A DNA stretch of 64,000 bases from Archilochus colubris (taxonomy: Eukaryota; Chordata; Aves; Apodiformes; Trochilidae): the NCBI GenBank assembly GCA_023079485.1, contig CM041083.1, positions 155,948,552-156,012,551 on the forward strand. The letters run 5' to 3'. Below are positions 12,061 to 23,942 of this stretch, piece after piece. The position numbers were made by a program, and so were the translations under genes. The notes beneath the pieces are model-generated. The model saw only the letters and a program-made list of their open reading frames with translations, was not told the DNA's origin and searched no databases. The stretch's first letter is position 1; every line of letters begins with the position of its first letter.

Positions 12061-12624
12061 TTGCCAGCTGTCCTGGGCCTTCCTTCCCTTTAGGGCTTTG
12101 TCCCATGGTACTTTGGCCAGCAGATCACTGAAGCAATCTAAGTCTGCATGCCTGAAGGTCAGGGTTGTAAGCCTGGAATACATCTTCCTAGATGCCCTGA
12201 GGATCTTAAATTCAAGTGCTTTGTGATCACCGCAGCCAAGGTTGTACCTGAGCATCACATTGGTCACCAGTCTTTCCCTGTTGGTGAGAACAAGGTCCAG
12301 CATAGCACCTTTTCTTGTTGATTCCTCTACCATTTGGAGGAGGAAGTTATCATCTATGCATTCCAGGAACACCCTGGATTGCTGATGCCTTTCTGTGTAG
12401 TCTCTCCATCAGATGTCAGGGAGGTTGAAATCATCCATGAGGACTAGGGCCTGTGAACACAAAGCCTCTTCTCTCTGCCTATGGAGGGTCACATCTGCTT
12501 GGCTCTGCTGGTCAGGTGGCCTGTAGCAGACCCCTACTGTAACATCATCTTCTCTCTTCTTCCCTCTAATCTTAACCCATATGCACTTGATCAGTTTGTT
12601 GTCCTTTCTCAGGTGGATCTCCAT
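12061..12624 (-). pseudogene. Broken CR1 endonuclease domain (EEP family)
   Basis: Part of the apurinic-like endonuclease that nicks target DNA for LINE insertion. On the minus strand the frame at 12409-12624 contains VGVCYRPPDQ and LVLMDDFNLPDI, where the usual GDFN motif has become DDFN. The next frame (12037-12372) contains LDLVLTNRERLV and LGCGDHKALEF, where the usual SDH catalytic triplet has become GDH. The two parts are in different frames, with a break near 12375-12408. The domain is missing its N-terminal third. The two altered catalytic motifs and the frame break make it inactive. Confidence 0.85.
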
Positions 12625-12715
12625 TGATTCCAGTTGGTCACTGATGTAGAGGGCAACACCTCCTCCTCTCCTACCCTACCTATCCTTACTAAAGAGCTTG
12701 AACCCATCTACCCCT

Positions 12716-13603
12716 GTTAAGATCAAAGGATTTTTGATATCTTCAAGTAACCTTAAGACCTTCCACTCTCATTCCTCACAGAAGTTTAAAATTAACACTA
12801 TGGGCAAAATTCTCTACATTCTTTGTTTATCATTCATACATATAAAAAATTAAGTTTAATTTCTTCTATAAGTAATTTCACATCCTGCAGGAAGCATTTC
12901 AGTGTATCACAATAATATCCTGAAGACATGACAATTTTTTCCTTGTCAACAAAGGAAAATGTCTGTGAATATGTAATGCTTTCATATATTCATTGTTGCC
13001 CTAGGTCTACCAGGATTTTTTTCCTCTAATATGCTATAAAGTGTGCCTTTAATCTTCTTTAACAAGAAGATACTTGGAAATTTTCCTTTTGGAAAATTTC
13101 TTGCTGCAGAACAGGAGACATTAGCAGACACCACCACAGGGAAATGCTGACAATATGATTGATTGTTTTAAAATTGCAAGTGCTTGACAAGGTTTCAAAA
13201 CATAGCTATTAACATTAACATTTGAAATCTGAAAATTTGTAATTTTCTTTTGATATAATTATGCTAATTTATAATATTATTGAGGCAAAATGGTTTTGTT
13301 TTTCTTGTTTCACTTCTTGTTGGCTCTTTTATTTGTGTGAGTGTGTGAGGGAGATGTTTCTTTTGTTGTTTGTTAATTTCTTTTTTCTCAAAGATTAAGT
13401 GTACTTTCAAATACTTTGAAGATAAAGTTTGAAGCAGCTATTAAAAAAAAAAGTTGAACTCCTTGATCTTGCTGTAACCTCTATAAGGTATATCTTGAGG
13501 CTTTTGATCAAAAGGCTATTGATAAAACTGGTGGATGATAACAATAAAAAATTCAATGTAAGAGAAATTTATATATCTAGATGCATTCTTTTGTGACCTA
13601 CAC
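12716..13603. other. No gene seen
   Basis: AT-rich sequence with T-rich stretches near 13290-13390. No element was recognised. Confidence 0.55.
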
Positions 13604-13689
13604 TAGTTGATCCTGCTCTGGCAGGGGGCTTGGACTTGATGATCTCTTGAGATCCCTTCCAAACCCTATTAATCTGTGTTTCTGTGATA
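13604..13689 (+). mobile_element. CR1 LINE 3' end, plus strand
   Basis: Only the 3' UTR remains: 'tgatcctgctctggcagggg', 'ttggacttgatgatctcttg', 'gatcccttccaaaccctatt' and a degraded tail with TCTGTG units. About 86 bp. Confidence 0.9.
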
Positions 13690-15301
13690 TTGCATCAAGC
13701 TTTCTAATCAAGACTATTTATTATTCCGTTTATTAAAGTAAGCAGCTGTGGCATCTTCTGTACACCTGTAGAGGTATATAGTTAATAATCAGATTCTTTA
13801 TCTGAATATTTAGTTAATATTCAGATTCTTTTATGAGCTTAAGCTGCACCTAATTATAGACAGTCCTAAACTAACATAATATTTGAAAAACACTAGTATC
13901 AGACCTTCTTTAACATTATTGCACTGGTAGAAGGTTTTCTGTTTCTGAACATCTTCTGGTACATTATTTCTGTATGTCTGCAGGTATATTGTTGTCCTTG
14001 CTTTGATGTCAAATAAAAAAATACGATTAGATGCTGACTTCTACTTATACTAGAAGTGCAAATGTTAGTAATCTAGTATTTGCACAGTAATATGCAACAT
14101 ATCTGCTTGTCACAACCTGCAAACAACAATGCAGACAGCAGAACATTCCAGGCCTCATGAGAAGCTTCCTGTAGATGCCATGGTATTCTGATTCCAGCTG
14201 TTTTCAAGGGCTTTACTAAGAACTTTCTTTTCGTATTTTTGGAATGAAAAATTAAATCTGAAAGAATATTAAACATGAGAAATCATTCTGAAGATCATAT
14301 CCAACTGGTTCTTATAAATATTTAATTCCACAAGACACTGTCCTTTCAACATTTTTTTTTAAATTCTAGAAATAGGAATAATGAACAGTGAAACCACTTT
14401 TGAGTGATTATAACTGACTTAAAACTAATTTAGAACAAAAACAAGGACAATACTGAATTTCTTTGAAGAACATAAAATATTTTTCATGAATATTTAAAAA
14501 CAATGAGGAAAACATGCAAAATTAAACACAGCATTTCAAAAAGATAAAGATAATTTTTTCTATATTTAAAATGATACCTTGAGCTCATATCCTGTAGATG
14601 AAATGGTAAATTATAATTTTCTGTGAGGGAGGGTGTGGGATCATAGATTAACATTAAAAATATTTCAAAAGACTAACCACAGATAATTTTTGTAGACGAC
14701 CTAAAGGAGCTGTATAATCACCTTTGCAATTTTTTAAGTTCAAAGTAAATGATAATCTACTTTGCAAAGTGGCAGAGGGCTATTTTCTAAAGTTTATTCA
14801 GATTCCATAAAAGTGTCCCAACATACATGGTCAAATAAGTTGGTAAATGAAGGAGGTGATAACTGCTAACAAATAATGTTTTATTTAAGCATTTTAATGT
14901 AGTCGTAACATCCACTAGTCAGAAAAAATCTGAAGACCAAACAAATAGACAAGAATATAAACTGAGGATCAAATGCCTGTTTTGGACAAAATAAAGATCC
15001 TGACTGAACAGGATATATAAGTACCATGTCAGATTGAGGAATGTTTTCGGAGTAACACTCTTAGTAGGAAGAAAAAAGGCAAAAAAATTTCTTACGTACT
15101 ATCACCAAGTAAGAGCAACAGAATCAAAACCCAATAGCAAACCACAAATGCCCTTTATTATTCTAAAAAAAAAAAAATCTATGGGCACAGAGGAAGCACA
15201 CTATAAACAGGGAAAAAACAATATATGTGTAATATATAAAATATAATAAAATGTATAATAGAAATTAATATGATTGAAATACTGAGTCTAATAATTATTA
15301 T
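13690..15301. other. No gene seen
   Basis: AT-rich unique-looking sequence. Short open frames at 14073-14276 (minus) and 15034-15246 (plus) carry no recognisable domain. Confidence 0.55.
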
Positions 15302-15695
15302 TCACAGAATTACAGAATGCCTGAAGTTAGAAGGGACTTCTGGAGGGTCAGCTGGTCCAGCACCTCTTGCTCAAGCAGTGCCAACCTAAAGCTGGTTGCC
15401 CAGACCTGTGTCCAGCCAGCTTTTGAAGATCTCCAAGGCTCATGTCTCTAGGCACAAACTATTCCAGTACTCAGTCACATTAAAAAAACTGTTTCCTGAT
15501 GTTCACAGGGAACATGTTTTTCCTGTGTTTTGGCTTTTGCCTCTTACTTCTGGTCCAGTGGCTGGGAACAGATGAAAAGAGCCTGTTTTGGCCTTCTTTG
15601 AACAATCTCCTCAGGTATTTATACACATTGATGAGGTCCCCCAGAGACTTCTGCAGGCTAAACAGTCTCAGGTCTCTCAGCTTTTTTTCAGAAGA
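15302..15695 (-). mobile_element. CR1 LINE 3' part, minus strand
   Basis: Begins with the reversed tail 'cacagaattacagaatgcc' and continues through 'gaagggacttctggaggg' to 'cattgatgaggtcccccaga' and 'ggctaaacagtctcag', which is the reversed C-terminal ORF2 text of CR1. The 5' truncation is at the right-hand edge. It is moderately diverged, with no intact frame. Confidence 0.92.
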
Positions 15696-18600
15696 AAACA
15701 GAAAGATCAGTAAAGTAACAACTAATTAGGAGGAGTTAGCTGTAAAACAGTGATTTGTGTTTCCTAAATAGTACCTTGTTATTTAATCAACTGCATTTTA
15801 ATTATAGAAAACAAAGCAGACCTACAAATTTGATGGTTGGTATAGGTTACATCCTCAAGAAAAGCTCTGAGTTAAGATTACTCTATCTAAAATTATGTCT
15901 ATAAAATCCTAAACAGATAAAATACACATAATGGGAAGAACTGACAGAAATTTTGTAGCATTTTATGCAATATTCATGTGAATCACTTTTAGGAATCTTC
16001 CATTTTTAGTCCACCAGTTTCCGCACAGAAGCAATGTATTTTCAATCAAATCTATTCAAAGTTGAGTGTAATTCAAAGACTGATTTGCAAATTATTTTTT
16101 AATTCAATAACTGCTAAATTTGTAATTGGGAGACTATGATCAAGTGGCCAAAAGAAGAGATTATCTTATCTTCTCATTAAAAAGAAATCAAAATATATTT
16201 TGTTGGGGATAATCACAAGAAGATAACCATCTTGTGGCTTTTTTTGATTCAGTGTTTAACCGAGTTGGCTTGACAAATCAGATATCATTTTCCTTCCTGA
16301 ATGAAATAATAGTGTTTAAACAACCAGTGTCTAGCACCAGATGCAGCTTATAAATTTGTCATCCTGAAATTTGATGTATGTTTTGGCCACTTGGAAATCA
16401 AGCTGCTTTTGAAGAGAAGGATCAACAAAAAGAAATTCCCCTCTCTGCTTTTCCTTGATCCTGCTGTGGTCAGGACCAGAAGACCTGTTTACACTGAGGA
16501 GTTTGTGATGCACAATACAGTTAACCTGAGCAGACACAGGCCTGTGCTGTGCTGGACTGAACAAATCCCTTGGCTGAACCATAACCTTACCCAGTTCATA
16601 ATAACCTCACCCAATTCATTCTAACTGGTGAGCTTGGAAGCAGCTACTGCTTGAAACCAGTGATTATGCCACCTGAGTGGCCTTTCCTTTATCTAAAAGT
16701 GCAGCAAGAACTTCTCAGGAGAATACAATTCCTATTTTTACTAGAGAGATGCAAGAAGAGAGATTTCCTTGGAAATCATAGGGTGGCTGTAAGGGAAGAA
16801 TCTCTGCCATGGATGGGGTTGGAATGGTGTGCTGCACACAGTCTAATTTGATGCTAAATCGCTCAAGCTTCCAGCATCTAAAGGGACATTAGATTATCTG
16901 TACTACTGTTCAGTCTAATATATAGCATTTTAAATCATACCTTATCTCAATGTCTTTCTACGGGGATCATAGCAAAAACAGCATCTTCTGGTGCAAAACA
17001 GATCCTAAGCCTTTTTCTTAAGATATTGTTCAACATATCTAGCTTTAATGAGTCATAACTATCCCTGCAGTGCAGGTCTGATATTTTCATGTGAACTTGA
17101 ATATCCACAGGTTTAAAACTATGTTTATGTAACAACACAGGTACTAGTTCTTAGCCCACAGGAAACACCAGATAATTAAAGTTTGCTTACACATCTTCCT
17201 TGGAGACTTTTGTTCCTGACTGTATGTTGCTCACTTGATTCCTTTTATCTTTTCCTCTGAAGCATCTAATAAATCTTCATTTAATCCTACCTATATAGAC
17301 ATCAACTTTATGTCTTTTTCATAGACTTTCTTTCACAGACAGAATATTTACTTATAATGATGCTCTGGTTGGCTTCATGCAAATTCTGATCCTATTGCTC
17401 ATGCAGCAGATTGGGGATATGCAATCCCTTCCTATTGAAAGCACTGTGCTTGTGAATATCAAGTCCCATCTGTGAAAATGAGGTGATGTCTGTGTGAAGT
17501 ACTGGTTATCAGATGGCTGAGGTAAAAAATGTCAAGAAGGTGAACAGCCTGAAAGCCTACAGTCAGGACAAAAGCATCAGAAATGGAGAAGTGAGATAGC
17601 AGAAGTGCAAGGCTCTGAACTTTGGGTACTGAGGTGACATCATAGGTTGGCTCCTGGTTAATGTCCATCTGTGGAGTTGAATAACAGAATAACTGTATGT
17701 TGTTAAAGACACACCGTTAAAAATGCTGTAAGGGCAGCAGGAGAGATATCAGCTAGAGCAATTGATTGTCACATGTCATGCAGGTATAAAGAATAAATAT
17801 TTGGAGTGTTATCCTGGGAAAAATGCCATAAAACACATAACCATTAAGATTTAGGCTGTAAAGAAATGAAAACAATCTTGTTGACAACCTCTGTAAAGCA
17901 AAATGTAGAAAGTTCTGATGAAGCTGGAAATATATGCAACTCAGAATACTTTTACATTACAGATATTGCTCAGTAAGTGGTTTTTTTGTTTTGTTTTGTT
18001 TTGTTTTCTCATTATGAAAAGCCTTTTAGAAAGAAGTGGAAGAACAAGGGAAAAAAAGCTACTGAAGTAGATTGAGCCAGAAATGATGTATTTTTTTCTT
18101 GAAATTTGTGATGATCTTGAAGGGAAATGTATAAATTAGGATATATTTTTAAACCTAAGATCTTGCAATTCCTTATTCCATTAACAGATTTTATATCCCT
18201 GGGCCTGAATATAGCTTAATTTTTTGTTTCTATAACATTCACTTTATTTCATTTAAAAAAGAAAAAAGAATTTTGGAAAATAGATACTAGAGTAATAGTT
18301 CATGAATAATGATTTTGTATAACAAATCAAAAGAAATACTGGAATGTTATTTGGTTGAGAAACCCTGAATTCCTATAACACAGTTTTTGTTAATTTATAC
18401 ACATCATAATGGTATTCTCATTTTGTATTCACCCTGAGGCTGTCTTCCTCACTAGAGTTCAAACAGAAGGCAAATACCTTTGAAACAAAAACAAATCTAT
18501 ATCTTATAGGATTTTTTTTTCAAGCAAAGCTTTTACAGAACAGGCATCTTTAAGTTCTATAATTTTCCCTTGTCCCTATTTTTTTGTGAAATTTACAGCT

Positions 18601-19150
18601 TTTAGTTTTTCAAGAAGATGTCCATGTCTTCTTGTACTTAAAAAAACCCAAAATAAAACTAAATGGAACAAAAGAGTTTCTGTAGTATTTTTAGTATTTT
18701 TTTTTTTCTGTTTTGCTTCCCTCTTAATGTAACAACCCCTTGGCTTAGGAATTTCTTATTAGAGAAATAGAGAAGCAGTCATGAGAAAATAGGGAATGCA
18801 TTTGGAGTTTGGGAAATAGTCTTTTCATATCTGTGTTCCTCACCTCCTGACCAGCACACCATTTTCCTCCACCATGTTTCCACTGCTAGTCAGGCAATCT
18901 GTTTGTACATTTTTCCTCAAGCTTTCTCTCTTTTCAAACAAACATAAAAACAACCACAATGCAGAGAAGAGGGAATAAATGTTTTTAAGACTTCCAAAGT
19001 CTCCTACTTCTGAATCTTGTTCCCTGAACGTTGTCTAGCACAGAATTTAAAAAATTTCCCCCTAAACTCTATGACTTGCTCAAATGATAAAAATTGCTTG
19101 TCATGTGTACTTACATAACTATTCTAAATGTAGATTAGAAAACTGTGATA
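15696..19150. other. Mostly unique AT-rich DNA
   Basis: About 3.5 kb without a recognised element apart from a (TTTTG)n tract. Two slightly GC-richer patches, about 16330-16860 and 17380-17700, hold short open frames on both strands (60-83 codons) that resemble nothing I know. They could be old repeats. Confidence 0.45.
17981..18007. repeat. (TTTTG)n simple repeat
   Basis: A T-run followed by four TTTTG units. Ordinary microsatellite. Confidence 0.88.
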
Positions 19151-19156
19151 CTAATG

Positions 19157-19584
19157 TGTCGATGAGAGGGTACAGAGAGATGCCAACACAATCAACATGA
19201 TTGAAAGCAAATCCCATTTATTTACCTCCACGACTGTGCTTATATACAAACAAGTGTGTCTTTACTAAATATCACATACAGATTATGTAATGTTAATTCA
19301 GTCCACAATTTAGATGCAACAGCTTTTCTTCACTTCCTTATCTTCTGCACATAGCTCTACTTCCTTTGTAACTTTTCAGTTGCTTCAAGGTCTTTAGCTC
19401 AGCATAATTTACAAGACCACATTGTCTATTATAAAACAGCATTGTCTAAACTTATAACATTTTCTGACAGTGCCAGCATTCTCTATTCATAACCCTCATG
19501 ACACATTGTTTAACACTACCAGTATTTCTCATAGCTCATTCTCAATATGACCTATATGGCTGTTCATTTCACAAAAAACCCACA
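19157..19584 (-). mobile_element. Solo LTR with 6-bp target duplication, alpharetrovirus-like (class II), minus strand
   Basis: The block begins TGTCGATGAG and ends ACCCACA, and is flanked on both sides by CTAATG (19151-19156 and 19585-19590). That is a perfect 6-bp target duplication, the size made by class II (ERVK and alpharetrovirus-like) integrases. On the minus strand it shows a TATA box (TATATAAGC, about 19238-19246), then AATAAA at 19217-19222 about 20 bases on, then a short tail of about 60 bases. That close spacing is the layout of avian alpharetroviral LTRs. There are no coding regions beside it, so the internal part was lost by recombination between LTRs. Class is inferred from duplication size and layout, not from a sequence match. 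Confidence 0.82.
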
Positions 19585-19689
19585 CTAATGTGCTTACTGA
19601 ATCCCAGATTATCTTAATACTATTAGTTTTTCTAATAGCTTTTAAAAAATTTCTTTATACCTGTCTGTATGACTGTTGCTAGTATTGCT

Positions 19690-20092
19690 CAAAACCCAGC
19701 CTCATGTCTGAAGGACCAGCTGCACATTATCCTTTTTCCACTTCAGATCACATCCCCACTTATCAGCGTTGAGCCCAATAGCCCATGTGTTACCTTCTAC
19801 CTGAGCTTCAGGAGTTACTGGCATCCCCTGTTTTGACTTTTACTCATACTGGCAGTATTTGTTGCTGGATTGTGTGCAGGTGTCCAGGTGATGGCAGCAG
19901 GATTTTCAAGGTCACCTCTCTGAAGAATCCAGGGCTGCTCTGGGCTGGACACAGCAGGATCCAGATGGCTCCGACCCATGCACTGCAGGGCATCTCTGGG
20001 CTCCTCAGACAAAACATTGGCACCTCGGGGGAAAATGTGTTTATGAAAGGGCAAAAAGTCAGCCAGAGGAAGAGACAAAAAAAAGTGTAAGA
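19690..20092 (+). mobile_element. GC-richer avian dispersed repeat, copy 2 (LTR-like)
   Basis: Contains 'ggcacctcgggggaaaatgt' and 'tttatgaaagggcaaaaagt' followed by purine-rich sequence, the same order of phrases as copy 1 near 980-1060. The upstream part, with 'caggatccagatggctccga' and 'gcactgcagggcatctctgg', is better kept than in copy 1. Three overlapping open frames of 87-106 codons cross this block on both strands; they come from its base composition and resemble no known protein. The left edge is uncertain. It begins about 100 bases after the solo LTR, so the two may be related insertions, though no link is shown. Confidence 0.55.
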
Positions 20093-21797
20093 TTCTTTTG
20101 AAAGAATAGTTTGAAAGTCCAGTGTGAATGTTAGATTTGCACTTAAATATTTAAAAAAGAACAAAAAAAAAAAAATAGATTTTATCAGTTTCTGATAAAG
20201 TGTTCTGATTTTCTGAGGAGTCTATGAATGGATTAATAATTTATGATGTGATTTACAAAACTGGAAATAGGATTCAGAGGATTATTTATGTTCTATATTT
20301 GCTGATATACTTTATTGTCTGCAAGTCTATTAATCTGTAGTTTTGCTACCTGTATATATTGATCTAATATAGAAATTCCACAGCTATTAGTCAGACTGAG
20401 TGATGATAAAAAGTAATTAAATAAAAAAATCTGTTGATTAGGTTATACTGAAAATTTTGTTTTGCACATAACTTCTATTAATTTAAAAATTCAGTTTCCT
20501 GGAATTTCACAAAGCTAGGTCTTTTACCATCAGATTTTATTTCTGTGATCTCTGTGGTTTAAAATGCTTTCCAAAAAATATCACTATCCTTTCAAAAGAG
20601 TGAATAATCATTATAATAATGGATATAAATAGGATCAGTCTTTCTTGAATGATTCCTCTCAAAAAGATAGTGAAGTATTTCAGTCCCATGACTTATGTTG
20701 TCCATTGATTTCCATTTTATTCAATTTCCATTGATTCGCTGGCTCTGCTCAAGAACAAAGACTAATTCCTATGCTTTTATGCCTTTTCGCTGGCTTCTTC
20801 TTTTTATAACTTGTTTTGACTGCCTGGAATACATCTATTGTTTTAGACTTGTTCTGACACTAGCAGTAAGAATACTGTCTCTGGAGGTAGAATGTCTGCC
20901 TCTTTCACAAAGTTTCTTATTATTATTTTAACAGCTGAGTACATCTTCCAGGAATGCAAGTACCATTTCTCTTTCTCCCATAATACATCTTGGGTATCTT
21001 GATTTGTGAAATTTTCTCGGACTACTGTAATGAGAGGTCTTCCCAGGGAACATTTTTATCTTAAACTGCCAGATGCTATTTTATTGCTTTCTAAAGTGTG
21101 TTTCTACCTTCCATAATAGTAGCTGTGATCTAAATGGTGCCAAAAGATGCTTAAGGCTTCCTTCCTTAAAATTTATTTTCCCATTTCAGTGTATCTTCTG
21201 ATGTGCAGTTCCTCTATTCTTTGCCATTTTTTCCTTTTTTACTGATGGGAGATGGTTTCACGAATAATCTCATAAAGGGAAAATAGGTAGCTGCATCAGG
21301 GTAAGTATAAACACACAATTTTGTACTACTATAAAGTCCTTTTACGGGTGAAAAACAATAAATAGATCTAAAAGAAGGCAATCTTCCCCACATAGAGGAC
21401 AAGCATATAGCCAGATGAGAAAGGCAGTCAGTAAAACAAGGGAAGGTAGACTAAAAGAAGTTGAAAGCATGAATTATGGTAAAATTGTATACTTACTGTC
21501 CCTTAAAAGACACAGCTGCATTAATTCTCTTTGTAACTAACAAAAAGCTACTGCATACACTCTACAATATATTCTGCAAACATCCAGTGAGAAATCGAGT
21601 TTGTAGAATGAAATGGAGAGAATGTGCCCAGAGCCACTTCTATAAACCAGGCTGTTGAACAGAAATGGAATCATAAAATATCTGAACATTTTGTCAGTGG
21701 CAGGGAAACTCTTCCCTAAAATGAACCTTTCAAGTTTTTGAAATTTGAGCTTCACTTCTTTTTCAGCATTGTTGCAACAGAACATATGAATAAACAT
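20093..21797. other. No gene seen
   Basis: AT-rich sequence. A 78-codon plus-strand frame at 20695-20931 is hydrophobic and T-rich in coding terms, with no recognisable domain, and is probably chance. Confidence 0.5.
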
Positions 21798-21849
21798 TTA
21801 TATGTATGCATGTATATACACACACGCACACACACACACATATATATAG
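21798..21849. repeat. Compound (TA)n/(CA)n microsatellite
   Basis: Alternating purine-pyrimidine tract with about 13 CA units, one interrupted by G, flanked by TA units. Likely to vary in length. Confidence 0.9.
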
Positions 21850-21957
21850 ATTATGGAATTAGAGATTATCATGATGGAAGTGTTTAGAAGACTGATAAAT
21901 AGGGCCAGTATTAGCTATTATTATAGTTCTGAACAATTGCTTTCATCTTGATCTCTG

Positions 21958-22018
21958 GTTTGTTAGGTTTTGAGGGTTTTTTGTTGTTTTGTTTTGGGTT
22001 TTGTTGTTGTTGTTGGCA
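21958..22018. repeat. T/G low-complexity tract with (TTG)n
   Basis: T/G-only sequence including five TTG units. It lies directly before the coding-like stretch at 22024 and could also act as a pyrimidine-rich acceptor region. Confidence 0.75.
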
Positions 22019-22023
22019 TTTGG

Positions 22024-22427
22024 TTTATCTATCTAGAGAACTGGCATCTTATGCAAAGAAAGTTAACAGTTCAGATCAAGCCACAGATGAAATTGCTTTG
22101 AATCATCTCTACTTAAGCCTGGTTCAGGACTTACGGGAGATTCAGGGGCAGAAGAAAAAGTTGTAGGAAGAAGGCTCTTCTGCTAGTACCTTGACTCACA
22201 ACCAAGTTTCAGCTCCAGTGTACACAAGTTACAGAAATGACCACTCAGCATACAGAGACACTTTATCATCTCCTCATGGTAAAGTAAAAAACTACCCTGA
22301 AAAAATTAGGACTTCTCAATTTCAGGTGAATTCTTGTACTTACTTGCAGTATAGATTACCTGGAAAAGCTGGCTTTAGCCTATATAACCAAACAGGTCTT
22401 CAGTTCTGCTCCAGCAGTCTTTGAAGC
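22024..22427 (+). pseudogene. Coding-like stretch with one in-frame stop, identity unknown
   Basis: After a T/G tract and 'tttatctatctag' (a passable splice acceptor), one frame reads 44 codons ending QDLREIQGQKKKL, then a single TAG at 22164-22166. The same frame then continues for 86 more codons (HNQVSAPVYTSYRNDHSAYR and so on) to a TGA at about 22424. The first part is rich in charged residues, as in a short coiled coil or helix; the second is rich in Ser, Tyr and Gln. The make-up looks more like protein than the surrounding AT-rich frames. I do not recognise the family. It could be a decayed retrocopy, an exon with a recent nonsense change, or chance. T/G-rich tracts flank it on both sides. 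Confidence 0.28.
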
Positions 22428-22448
22428 TCATGATTCAGAATTAAAACT

Positions 22449-22532
22449 GTTTTGGTCTGTCTGTTTGTTTGCTTGGTTTTGGTTTTTCGATTGTTTGTTT
22501 GGAGTTTTTTTTATTGTTTTTTTTTTTTTTTA
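22449..22532. repeat. T/G-rich low-complexity tract
   Basis: (TGTT)n-like units followed by long T-runs, just after the coding-like stretch. Confidence 0.8.
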
Positions 22533-22860
22533 CTGCTGCGAGTTTTCACCATTCTAGCTCTTATCCTTCCTAGACAGTCTTTGCAGTTTATAATTCTTTT
22601 ACACATCAATGAACAAAAGATGTTTGCAAATATTAAAGTCTTCCTATGACATCAAATATCTACTCAGTGGAACAAAATCAAATACATAATTTAAGTGATT
22701 CTATCTAGAGGCTGAAGAACATGCATCCAGTGAGGATCCTTTTGATCTCATCTAAAACTATACAGAGGGCAAGCTTGAGAGAGTCTTTGATTTAGCTACA
22801 CTAGAAGTTTTAGTTTATGTTAGCAAACAATTCTCACATGCCTTATAGTTAATTTTAAAC

Positions 22861-22884
<24 letters not shown>
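22861..22884. repeat. Poly(T), 24 bases
   Basis: An uninterrupted run of 24 T. No retroposed body was recognised on the side where a minus-strand A-tailed element would lie. Confidence 0.9.
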
Positions 22885-22891
<7 letters not shown>

Positions 22892-23230
22892 ATGATGAGT
22901 TTCCAAATTTCCATTACAAAGACATATTCTCCTCAAATTTCAAGTGGTAATCAGATAAACTGTATAACACTCTATAATATAGTTCCAGAGTAAAGATGTG
23001 CGTGATAAAGGAGGGAAGACATAGCTTCAGATTTGGTTTGCTTTTTCCTCTCCTTTTTTCATTTAACTGTTCACATTACAATACTGAAAAGTACTAATAG
23101 GAGATAAGGAGGGGTGAAATAGAGCTATGGTGAAATCATTTATATTATAACAAAATCTTTAATTTTATTTTAACTGAATTTTTAACGATCTTAGTGGGAC
23201 TGAAAAATCTAACTGAACTGACTGAATGAA

Positions 23231-23270
23231 AGTCATGAATGTCATGAATAAGTCATGAATAACATGACTT
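23231..23270. repeat. Short tandem repeat ending in a hairpin
   Basis: Three to four units related to GTCATGAATA. The last part, AAGTCATG-AATAA-CATGACTT, can form an 8-bp stem with a 5-base loop. Confidence 0.75.
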
Positions 23271-23942
23271 AACCATGGAAAAAGAGTTTAAATTATCTTA
23301 TTATTTTAACCATAAGTGCAGAACTATTACATCACAGTGCTGCTTCAGTGAATAATATGACTGAGCTATTCTAATAGCCTTAACCAAGCACTAGTTAATT
23401 CAACCTAGTTTGCTAATCATTACCATAAAAATTACATATCCACAGAAAATAATAAAGAAAAAAAGAGTTTGAAAAAGTTAAAATTTATAATGGCAGCATC
23501 AGATTTACATAAAGTTACAATGTGGACTATAAAACAGAAGAACACTCATTTGTAACCCAGCATATTATTACAACCCTGAAAGTGAATGGATGAAAAAACA
23601 GACCAAAAACTGGGAAATGTAAGGAAATGAAGACTTGCACCATATGGCTCATTAAATAAATTGATTTTAGATCAGATGAATAAGTCTTTCCTTTGGTCAC
23701 AACTGGAAATTATAATCCTTAAAGTTCTGCTGCTACATAAGTTCTACTACTGTCAATGTGAGATAAAAAAGATATTTTTCATTTATGATATCTTAATTTT
23801 GACCATATTTCAGAAAACAAAAGGGTATTTTTATGGATCTTAGATGCAGATCAACTTTGGTAACTTGGCAAAACAACTAATTCCAGGAAGATGAAAACCT
23901 GTCAGAAAAACCTTTTAAGGAAGTCTCTAAGGAACAGGCAGT

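Larger units (their letters stand above)
10785..12715 (-). mobile_element. Older CR1 LINE with endonuclease and RT parts, minus strand, split by a nested CR1
   Basis: Reading the minus strand from 12715 to 10785 gives CR1 endonuclease text, then reverse-transcriptase text, in the correct order. The right-hand part (12043-12715) encodes the C-terminal half of the endonuclease. The left-hand part (10785-11207) encodes RT from the GKSCLTN region through motif A ([13 protein letters not shown]) and motif C (FSDD in place of FADD) to QRDLNRM. The rest of RT and the 3' UTR are missing at the left. The linker and N-terminal RT between the two parts are also missing, so there was an internal deletion. 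The plus-strand CR1 at 11208-12042 lies exactly between GGCATGA and TTTGCCC, which are adjacent in intact CR1 copies. The element is dead. Confidence 0.88.
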
